In this document: in pieces, positions 35,183 to 41,889 of the stretch
How positions within the stretch are numbered: the stretch's first letter is position 1
Layout: every line of letters begins with the position of its first letter
Assembly (NCBI RefSeq): GCF_000813825.1
Contig: NZ_JWTA01000001.1
Span: forward strand, 124,001 to 188,000
DNA: 64,000 nt
Source of the DNA: Chryseobacterium taiwanense
GTDB taxonomy: Bacteria; Bacteroidota; Bacteroidia; Flavobacteriales; Weeksellaceae
Direction of reading: 5' to 3'
Program-made: the position numbers and the translations under genes
The notes under the pieces: generated by a model
The model's input: only the letters and a program-made list of their open reading frames with translations
Databases searched by the model: none
Told to the model about the DNA's origin: nothing

Positions 35183-37108
35183 ATGATAAAGAGGTTTTTT
35201 ATTTTATCCAGTATATGTATGGTTTTGGGAGCATCTGCTCAGAAATCGCACACCGTTGTAAAAGGTGATACTCCTTACAATATTGCTAAAAGATACGGAT
35301 TAACTGTTGATGAATTACTTAAACTGAACCCTAAATTTAAAGAAGGGAAATTGGCTATTGGTGATGTTTTAACGGTGAAAACCGGAGCAACTTCAGCTAC
35401 TAAAACAACCATCGCTGAAAAACCAAAAACAAATACTGCGACTCAATACGGGAAAATTGTTTTGCAGCCTAAGCAGACGATCTACGGAATTACGAAACAA
35501 TATCATATTTCCGAAGCAGATCTTAGAAAATATAATCCCGAGCTTGAGTCTCACATGAAAATAGGAGACGAGATCACTTTGCCGTTGGAAAATATCAAAA
35601 AATATGGAGGAAGTGATCAACATATTGTTGTAACTCCAACGACAGTAACCTCTAAACCTGTTGAAAAGCCTATTGATACCAATACCGTTGCAGACGGAGA
35701 ATATGTGATACAGGCAAAAGACAATTATTACAGAGTTTCAAAACAATTCAATATTACCCAAAAAGAATTATTTGCTTTAAATCCGGGGTTAGAAGAAAGA
35801 GGATTGAAACCGGGAGAGAAAATTATCGTTAAAAAATCAAATACAGATATAATTTCTGAACCAGTAAGCTCAAAAGAGAAAATGGATTCAGGAAATACAA
35901 CCGTTACAACTTCAGAAGCGGTTGCGGGAGATGACTTTGTTACGTATACCGTTCAGCAGGGAGATACTGTCTTTTCTATTGTAAACAAATTCGGAATCTC
36001 TATTGATGAATTAATCGCTTTGAATCCTGATTTATCACATGGTTTAAAAACCGGAATGGTTTTAAAAATAAAAAAACTGGATCCTGCTTATATAAAGAAA
36101 AACGGAGACGCACTAAGTGTTGTGTTGATGCTTCCTTTCGGATACAGTACTAACGAAACTCAGTACAGATCAATGGCAATGGATTTTCTTACAGGAGCAA
36201 AACTAGCGATTGAAAGAAATGCGAGAAGCGGTCAGAAGCTGGAAATTAAAATCGTGGACTCTGGTAATGAAGGAACCTTTAAAAATTCTTTAACACAGAT
36301 CAATCCGGATAATACAGATTTAATTATTGGTCCGTTCTTCAAGTCAAATGTTATCGATGTTTTAGACTTTACAAAAAATCAAAAAATTCCGATTGTTGCT
36401 CCTTTTGCAAACTCCCCGGAATTATACAACTACAGCAATCTGATCATTGTAGAAACAAACGATCAGACCTATGCTGATAAAATAGTAGATGAAGTAAGAG
36501 GTTCTTATTCTGATCAAAAAATTTATATCGTTGCAGACAGTAAAAAAACGAATGCAAACTATATTAAGAACGGTTTAGAAAAAGCGCTTAAAAAACCTAA
36601 TGTAGTGATCGTGAATTCTGCTTCTGAAATTCAGTTGGATCAGAATATGATGACGGGGCAATCTGCTCCAGTGATTGCTATTTTGGCAAACGACAGTAAT
36701 GATGTGGGAGAAGTGTTTGCTAATAAAGTAATTGCTCTTTCCAAAGACGTACAAGGGATGAAAGCATTCAGTATGTATTACGTTCCTGTTTTTGAGAAAA
36801 AAATAGATGAACTTAGTCAGGCAAACTTAGTCTATCTTATGGATAGAAAGATCAATGCAGAAGGTGGTTTTGAAAAAGAAATTTTAGCAGCGTACAAAAG
36901 CAAATATTGTAAAACTCCTCCTAAATATGCAATCATCGGGTTCGATGTAGTGAATGATATGTTGACGAGAGAAAATAGAAAAGGGGAGATTTTCAAGCAA
37001 ATGAACAAAGTACAGACTCAGTTGGCAACCAAATTTGAGTTTGTAAAGTCAAAAGCAAATGGCGCTTACGTAAATACTGGTTACAGAGTAATTAGGTTGG
37101 TTCCTTAA
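35183..37108 (+). CDS. Exported protein with four LysM domains and a C-terminal periplasmic-binding-like domain
   Basis: This 641-residue protein has a signal peptide (FFILSSICMVLGASAQ) and then four LysM units. HTVVKGDTPYNIAKRYG (about 23-66), IVLQPKQTIYGITKQYH (90-132), YVIQAKDNYYRVSKQFN (170-214) and YTVQQGDTVFSIVNKFG (252-295) each end in a LNP-type turn. From residue about 310 (SVVLMLPFGYSTNETQYRSMAMDFLTGAKLAIE) the sequence resembles a type I periplasmic-binding fold as in LivJ/LpoA-type proteins. LysM binds peptidoglycan, so it probably sits at the cell wall; LpoA-like folds activate wall synthases in other bacteria. A wall-bound regulator or sensor is the inference. Confidence 0.8.
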   Translation: MIKRFFILSSICMVLGASAQKSHTVVKGDTPYNIAKRYGLTVDELLKLNPKFKEGKLAIGDVLTVKTGATSATKTTIAEKPKTNTATQYGKIVLQPKQTIYGITKQYHISEADLRKYNPELESHMKIGDEITLPLENIKKYGGSDQHIVVTPTTVTSKPVEKPIDTNTVADGEYVIQAKDNYYRVSKQFNITQKELFALNPGLEERGLKPGEKIIVKKSNTDIISEPVSSKEKMDSGNTTVTTSEAVAGDDFVTYTVQQGDTVFSIVNKFGISIDELIALNPDLSHGLKTGMVLKIKKLDPAYIKKNGDALSVVLMLPFGYSTNETQYRSMAMDFLTGAKLAIERNARSGQKLEIKIVDSGNEGTFKNSLTQINPDNTDLIIGPFFKSNVIDVLDFTKNQKIPIVAPFANSPELYNYSNLIIVETNDQTYADKIVDEVRGSYSDQKIYIVADSKKTNANYIKNGLEKALKKPNVVIVNSASEIQLDQNMMTGQSAPVIAILANDSNDVGEVFANKVIALSKDVQGMKAFSMYYVPVFEKKIDELSQANLVYLMDRKINAEGGFEKEILAAYKSKYCKTPPKYAIIGFDVVNDMLTRENRKGEIFKQMNKVQTQLATKFEFVKSKANGAYVNTGYRVIRLVP

Positions 37109-37145
37109 ATGATTTAATTCACTTAAAGGTATTCTTAATTATACT

Positions 37146-37153
37146 TATATTTG
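37146..37153 (+). promoter_or_regulatory. -7 element before fabD
   Basis: TATATTTG matches TAnnTTTG and lies 21 bases before the chosen fabD start. It supports that start over an ATG at 37151, which would sit inside the promoter. Confidence 0.45.
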
Positions 37154-37174
37154 CAAAATATTTTAAATCAATAC

Positions 37175-38050
37175 ATGAAAGCACTTGTATTTCCTGGGCA
37201 GGGTTCTCAGTTCGTAGGAATGGGAAAAGAATTGTATGATTCTCGAAAAGACATTAAGGACTTGATGGAATCTGCCAATGAAATTTTAGGGTTCGACATC
37301 CTTTCTATTATGTTTAATGGAACAGATGAAGATCTTAAAAAAACTGAGGTTACTCAACCTTCAATTTTTATACATTCAGTAGCTGCGCTTAAAGCAGTAA
37401 ACGGTCTTGGAGCTGAAATGGTTGCAGGGCATTCTTTAGGAGAATTTTCAGCATTAGTTGCCAACGGAGTTTTATCTTTTGATGACGGTCTGAAATTGGT
37501 TTCTGAAAGAGCAAAAGCAATGCAGGCAGCTTGTGATGCAAATCCAAGTTCTATGGCGGCGATTTTAGGATTGGAAGATGCTAAAGTTGAAGAGATCTGC
37601 GCACAAATTAGCGGAATCGTGGTTCCTGCAAATTACAACTGTCCCGGACAATTGGTGATTTCTGGTGAAACAGTTGCTGTTGAAGAAGCTTGCGTAAAAT
37701 TAAAAGAAGCAGGAGCAAAAAGAGCATTGTTGTTACCTGTAAACGGAGCATTCCATTCTCCATTGATGCAACCTGCACAAGAAAGATTGGCGGCTGCAAT
37801 TGAGCAGACAAAATTCAGAAATGCAACCATTCCTGTGTATCAGAACATCACAACTACGGCTGTTACAAATCCTGAAGAAATCAAGCAAAACTTAATTGCA
37901 CAATTGACAGGTCCTGTAAAATGGACACAGTCAGTTCAAAATATGATTAAAGATGGAGCAACTAACTTTATTGAAGTTGGTCCTGGAAAAACGTTACAAG
38001 GATTGATCAAGAAAATTGATGGTTCTGTAGACGTGGCTTCTGCAATCTAA
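37175..38050 (+). CDS. fabD: Malonyl-CoA-acyl carrier protein transacylase FabD
   Basis: This 291-residue protein starts MKALVFPGQGSQFVGMGKEL, the standard family opening, so the ATG at 37175 is correct. GHSLGE places the nucleophile at Ser87. GNAFHSPLM-like VNGAFHSPLMQPA carries the active-site His, and FIEVGPGKTLQGLIKKI closes the domain. It loads malonyl groups onto acyl carrier protein for fatty-acid synthesis in the cytoplasm. It is followed 13 bases later by a GHMP kinase-like gene, so the two share a transcript. Confidence 0.96.
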   Translation: MKALVFPGQGSQFVGMGKELYDSRKDIKDLMESANEILGFDILSIMFNGTDEDLKKTEVTQPSIFIHSVAALKAVNGLGAEMVAGHSLGEFSALVANGVLSFDDGLKLVSERAKAMQAACDANPSSMAAILGLEDAKVEEICAQISGIVVPANYNCPGQLVISGETVAVEEACVKLKEAGAKRALLLPVNGAFHSPLMQPAQERLAAAIEQTKFRNATIPVYQNITTTAVTNPEEIKQNLIAQLTGPVKWTQSVQNMIKDGATNFIEVGPGKTLQGLIKKIDGSVDVASAI

Positions 38051-38063
38051 TTAAATAAAAATC

Positions 38064-38966
38064 ATGGGCGAGATATTTTCACCGGGAAAGCTAATGCTTA
38101 CTTCAGAATATTTCGCAATGGATGGAGCTCTTGTCTTAGCGGTACCTACCAAGCTGGGACAAGAGTTTTCTTTTGTAGAAAAAGGTGATGAGAAATCCCT
38201 GATTTTCTGGGAAGCCTATCATCAAAACAAACTATGGTTGAAAGCTGTCATCGATTACCAAAACTGGCAGATCTTGGAAACCAATATTCCTACAAGTGCT
38301 GAATTTATTTTAAAAACATTAAAAAACGTTCAGGCACTTTCTACTATTAAATTCAAAAATAACTTTACCTATCATTTAAAGACCAACCTTCAGTTTCCTG
38401 CAGACTATGGTTTGGGTAGTAGCTCTACTTTAATGACTAATCTTGCGGAATGGTCACAGATTGATCCTTTCTATTTAAATAAGATAAGCTTGGGAGGCAG
38501 CGGTTATGATATTGCGGTGGCAAAAGAGAAATCTGCTGTCCTTTTTCAGAGTGTTCCTGAGATTAAATATGAAAAGGTGAATTTCGATCCATCTTTTAAA
38601 AATGAGCTCATTTTTATTCATTTAAATCAGAAGCAGGATAGCCGTGAAGGAATCAATCTTTATAAGTCAAAAATAAAGTCCCAAAAATTGGTTGACGAAT
38701 TTTCGAATCTTACAAGAAATATTTTAGTATGTAATGAATTGGAAAATTTTTCTCAACTAATGTTGATTCATGAGCAAAGAATTTCTAATTTTCTTGAAAT
38801 TCCGACAGTTAAAGAGAGGTTGTTCGCTGATTGTCCGATATTTATAAAAAGTTTGGGCGCTTGGGGTGGAGATTTTGTAATGAGCTCAAAATTTGAGGGC
38901 TTTAAGGACTATTTTTGGGGAAAAGGTTTTCACACAATTTTTGAGTATTCCGATTTAATCGATTGA
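38064..38966 (+). CDS. GYDIA-family GHMP kinase-like protein
   Basis: This 300-residue protein has the small-molecule kinase features FSPGKLMLTSEYFAMDGALVLAVPT at the N-terminus and the phosphate-binding PADYGLGSSSTLM loop near residue 116. GGSGYDIAVA gives the family its name. The C-terminal third is less conserved. It resembles mevalonate or phosphomevalonate kinases, which fits an isoprenoid role, but the true substrate of this Bacteroidota-specific group is not established as far as I know. No other mevalonate gene is in the window. Confidence 0.85.
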   Translation: MGEIFSPGKLMLTSEYFAMDGALVLAVPTKLGQEFSFVEKGDEKSLIFWEAYHQNKLWLKAVIDYQNWQILETNIPTSAEFILKTLKNVQALSTIKFKNNFTYHLKTNLQFPADYGLGSSSTLMTNLAEWSQIDPFYLNKISLGGSGYDIAVAKEKSAVLFQSVPEIKYEKVNFDPSFKNELIFIHLNQKQDSREGINLYKSKIKSQKLVDEFSNLTRNILVCNELENFSQLMLIHEQRISNFLEIPTVKERLFADCPIFIKSLGAWGGDFVMSSKFEGFKDYFWGKGFHTIFEYSDLID

Positions 38967-38997
38967 TAAACAGTTTTTTATAAACTTGTTTTTTTAT

Positions 38998-39027
38998 TTG
39001 CCATTCTGACTTATATCATTATATTTA
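38998..39027 (+). promoter_or_regulatory. Promoter before pckA
   Basis: TTG at 38998-39000 (within TTTG), a 19-base spacer and TATATTTA at 39020-39027 give a consensus promoter with one mismatch in the last base of the -7 element. Confidence 0.4.
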
Positions 39028-39096
39028 GACCACTTTTAACAATTAATTAATATTAATTTTGTTAAACAAAAAAAGAAATAGAAAAATATAAGTAAA

Positions 39097-40716
39097 ATGA
39101 AAAACGCTAAAATCATCCAAGATTTAGAAAAATTAGGGATTAAAGGAGACTATGAAGTAATATATAATCCTTCGTATGAAGAATTATATCAAGCTGAAGT
39201 TTCTCCTGATAATCAAGGGTTTGAAAAAGCAGAGCTTACGGAATCTGGTGCGGTATCGGTAAAAACAGGAATTTTCACAGGTCGTTCACCTAAAGATAGA
39301 TATATAGTTCAGGATGATGTTACAAGAGAAACAATTTTCTGGGATGGTAAAGTAAACTTGCCAACTACGCCGGAAATTTTTACCTCTTGTAAAGATTTAG
39401 TGCTGAACCAACTTTCTGGTGCGAAAAAGATCTATGTAGTAGATGCTTTCTGTGGAACAAATACAGATACTAGACTAAAAGTAAGGTTCATCGTTGAAGT
39501 AGCGTGGCAGGCACATTTCGTTACTAATATGTTTATCCGTCCTTCTCACTATGAGTTGGAAAACTTCGGAGAACCAGATTTCACTGTAATCAATGGTTCT
39601 AAAACAACAAACCCGAACTGGGAAGCTCAAGGATTAAATTCTGAAAACTTCGTAATGTTCAACCTTACTGAAAAACTTCAGATCATTGGAGGAACTTGGT
39701 ACGGTGGAGAAATGAAGAAAGGAATGTTCGCGATGATGAACTACTATCTTCCATTAAAAGGAATGGCTTCTATGCACTGTTCTGCAAACGTAGGAGAAGA
39801 AGGAGATGTTGCTCTTTTCTTCGGACTTTCAGGAACAGGAAAAACGACATTATCTGCAGACCCGAAAAGATATTTGATCGGTGACGATGAGCATGGTTGG
39901 GATAACAATGGAGTATTCAATTATGAAGGAGGTTGCTATGCAAAAGTAATCGACCTTTCTGCTGAAAAAGAACCGGATATTTTCGCTGCGATCAAAAGAG
40001 ATGCATTATTAGAAAACGTTGTAGTAAATGATGGCATTGCTGATTACACAGACGGATCTATCACTGAGAATACAAGAGTTTCTTATCCGATTTATCATAT
40101 CAATAAAATTGTTTTGCCTTCAAAAGCAGGACACGCTAAGAAGATTGTTTACCTTTCTGCAGACGCGTTCGGAGTATTGCCTCCGGTTTCAGTGTTGAAT
40201 GAAGATCAGGCACAATACCACTTCCTTTGCGGATATACATCAAAATTAGCAGGAACAGAAAGAGGAATTACTGAACCGGAACCATCTTTCTCTCCGGCAT
40301 TTGGTGAAGCATTCTTAACATTGCACCCAACAATGTATTCAAAAACATTGATCGGAAAAATGAAAGAGCATGGTGCAAAAGCTTACTTGGTAAACACAGG
40401 TTGGAACGGTACAGGAAAAAGAATTTCTCTGAAAGATACAAGAGCGATTATTGATGCAATTATCGATGGTTCTATCGAAAATGCACCTAAAACAATGGTG
40501 CCTATCATGAATCTTGAAATTCCTACAGCATTACCAAACGTATCTGAAGGTATCCTTGATCCTAGAGATACTTATAACGATGCCTCAGAATGGGAAGAAA
40601 AAGCAAAAGACTTAGCTGCAAGATATATCAAAAACTTTGAACAGTATTGTGATACTGAAGAAGGTAAAAAACTGATTCCTTCAGGACCTCAGTTGCAAGA
40701 GCAAACAACAAACTAA
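39097..40716 (+). CDS. pckA: Phosphoenolpyruvate carboxykinase (ATP)
   Basis: This 539-residue enzyme is recognised by [41 protein letters not shown] (the PEPCK signature), the kinase loop [16 protein letters not shown] and [22 protein letters not shown] with metal and nucleotide contacts. It converts oxaloacetate and ATP to phosphoenolpyruvate, CO2 and ADP in gluconeogenesis. The length is normal for the ATP-dependent family. It is a single-gene unit with its own promoter and terminator. Confidence 0.97.
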   Translation: MKNAKIIQDLEKLGIKGDYEVIYNPSYEELYQAEVSPDNQGFEKAELTESGAVSVKTGIFTGRSPKDRYIVQDDVTRETIFWDGKVNLPTTPEIFTSCKDLVLNQLSGAKKIYVVDAFCGTNTDTRLKVRFIVEVAWQAHFVTNMFIRPSHYELENFGEPDFTVINGSKTTNPNWEAQGLNSENFVMFNLTEKLQIIGGTWYGGEMKKGMFAMMNYYLPLKGMASMHCSANVGEEGDVALFFGLSGTGKTTLSADPKRYLIGDDEHGWDNNGVFNYEGGCYAKVIDLSAEKEPDIFAAIKRDALLENVVVNDGIADYTDGSITENTRVSYPIYHINKIVLPSKAGHAKKIVYLSADAFGVLPPVSVLNEDQAQYHFLCGYTSKLAGTERGITEPEPSFSPAFGEAFLTLHPTMYSKTLIGKMKEHGAKAYLVNTGWNGTGKRISLKDTRAIIDAIIDGSIENAPKTMVPIMNLEIPTALPNVSEGILDPRDTYNDASEWEEKAKDLAARYIKNFEQYCDTEEGKKLIPSGPQLQEQTTN

Positions 40717-40721
40717 AAATA

Positions 40722-40752
40722 AAATCCTCATCATTTGATGAGGATTTTTTAT
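40722..40752 (+). terminator. Rho-independent terminator after pckA
   Basis: AAATCCTCATC and GATGAGGATTT pair around a 4-base loop and run into a T stretch, starting six bases after the stop. Confidence 0.9.
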
Positions 40753-40758
40753 TTTATA

Positions 40759-40962
40759 CTCCCGCAGATTTCACAGATTTTCGCAGATGATTGCGCATAA
40801 TCTTTTAATTTTAAAATAAACATGCATAGAGATCTGTGAAATCCGTGGGGATTATTTCAAACTCAAAATAGCATATATAAACTTCCATTTTCTACTCCCT
40901 TCTTCAAATTAAAAATATAATTATTTTCAAACATCTGCGTGATCTGTGAGATCAGCGAGAGA
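40759..40962. repeat. Dispersed inverted-repeat element, family A (CGCAGAT type)
   Basis: The left arm at 40759-40792 (CGCAGATTTCACAGATT and following CGCAGATG) pairs imperfectly with the right arm at 40929-40962 (CATCTGCGTGATCTGTGAG...). A second, degenerate right arm lies at 40829-40851. A sister copy of the family lies at 49238-49338. The space between pckA and aroQ is filled by this element. Confidence 0.75.
40852..40895 (-). pseudogene. Degenerate copy of the 3' end of aroQ
   Basis: TTATTTCAAACTCAAAATAGC at 40852 onward matches the final codons and stop of aroQ at 40970 onward (two mismatches in the first 21 bases), then fades. Both are preceded by GATCTGTGA(A/G)ATC, so about 110 bases containing a repeat arm and the aroQ tail were duplicated. 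It encodes nothing on its own. Confidence 0.5.
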
Positions 40963-40969
40963 ACATTAC

Positions 40970-41377
40970 TTATTTCAAGCTCAAAACAGCCAGCCTGTAA
41001 CCATCCATTCCAAACCCAGACAAAACTGCATCGGTATTCGTTGCAGTCACGGATTTCTGACGAAACTCTTCTCTTTTATAAATATTGCTAATGTGAACTT
41101 CCACTTTCTGTTTTTGGATGTTTTTTAAACAGTCAGCAATTGCATAAGAATAATGCGTAAAAGCTCCCGGATTGATCACCAATGCATCAAAATCATCTAC
41201 TTGAAGTCTGTTGATGATTTCTCCTTCAATATTCGATTGGTAATAAGATATTTCATGAGAAGGAAATTCGGATTTCAAATTTTCCAAATAATCCTCCATT
41301 GAAGTTGTTCCGTAAATTTCCGGTTCTCTTGTTCCTAATAAGTTGAGATTAGGTCCATTGACAATTAAAACTTTCAT
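40970..41377 (-). CDS. aroQ: Type II 3-dehydroquinate dehydratase
   Basis: This 135-residue protein begins MKVLIVNGPNLNLLGTREPEIYG, the family signature with the active-site Tyr in YG. It has SNIEGEIINRL, NPGAFTHYSYAIADCL and VEVHISNIYKREEFRQKSVTA. It dehydrates 3-dehydroquinate in the shikimate pathway and forms a cytoplasmic dodecamer in known members. It is a single minus-strand gene, convergent with pckA, with a family A repeat at its 3' side. Confidence 0.96.
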   Translation of the reverse strand: MKVLIVNGPNLNLLGTREPEIYGTTSMEDYLENLKSEFPSHEISYYQSNIEGEIINRLQVDDFDALVINPGAFTHYSYAIADCLKNIQKQKVEVHISNIYKREEFRQKSVTATNTDAVLSGFGMDGYRLAVLSLK

Positions 41378-41411
41378 TCTATAAAATTAAAAAGTTTTTT
41401 GAATTAATCGT

Positions 41412-41467
41412 ACGTCAGTTCGAGTGTTTTTCGGAATTTAATGAAGAAAAATGTATCGAGAACTGTC
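41412..41467. repeat. Short imperfect inverted repeat between aroQ and the SAM riboswitch
   Basis: CGTCAGTTCGAGTG near 41412 and GTATCGAGAACTGTC ending at 41467 can pair imperfectly (CAGTTC with GAACTG plus partial flanks). There is no T-run, so it is not a normal terminator. The rest of 41378-41660 is AT-rich with nothing recognised. Confidence 0.4.
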
Positions 41468-41663
41468 TTAAAACTCAAAAATCGACTCAAAATAACGATA
41501 GAAATCTTGTTTCCAATCCAAATTAAAACTGAATTTTATTCATTACATTATTTTCAATGATATTTATCATATTTAAAAATTTAACATTTTTTATAACTCT
41601 CTATTTTTGTAGGTTTTAAAATAAAATTAAGTTAATTTTTATAAAATTTATATTTAAAATTTT

Positions 41664-41703
41664 AAAGTCTACTTGTTTTGTAGACTTTTTGTTTTTAGAT
41701 TTG
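41664..41703 (+). promoter_or_regulatory. Promoter of the second SusCD operon, overlapping a hairpin
   Basis: TTG at 41673-41675, a 20-base spacer and TAGATTTG at 41696-41703 match the consensus, just before the riboswitch. The TTG falls in the loop of a 9-bp inverted repeat (AAAGTCTAC / GTAGACTTT, 41664-41688), which could be an operator or a terminator-like element. Confidence 0.6.
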
Positions 41704-41709
41704 CAACGG

Positions 41710-41804
41710 CTTATAAAGAAAGATGGAGGGAACTGACCCTGTGAAATCTTAACAACCTGCATCGTGTAAGGTGTTACATTCAGCCTTGAAAAAGGAAAGA
41801 TGAG
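41710..41804 (+). ncRNA. SAM-I (S-box) riboswitch
   Basis: The segment has the S-box landmarks in order: CTTATAAAGA at the 5' base, GGAGGGAACTGACCCTGTGAA, AACAACCTG, AAGGTGTTACATTC, and a closing GAAAGATGAG that pairs with CTTAT to form P1. These aptamers bind S-adenosylmethionine. In Bacteroidota, ligand binding usually lowers expression. Here it sits 85 bases before a SusC gene, so the transporter would be made when SAM/methionine is low. Downstream, TATTTGCT (41832-41839) can pair with AGCAAATA (41873-41880) close to the start codon and may be the expression platform. Confidence 0.85.
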
Positions 41805-41889
41805 CAAAGTGTTAATCATGATTATTGATGCTATTTGCTGTCTTTTTTATAAAAGGCTAATATTTAATAAATAGCAAATAAAGTTAATT

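Noticed and set aside
41664..41690. Terminator of an upstream plus-strand transcript
   Set aside because: The previous plus-strand gene (pckA) already has a strong terminator at 40722, so the hairpin is listed with the promoter, though a terminator role is not excluded.
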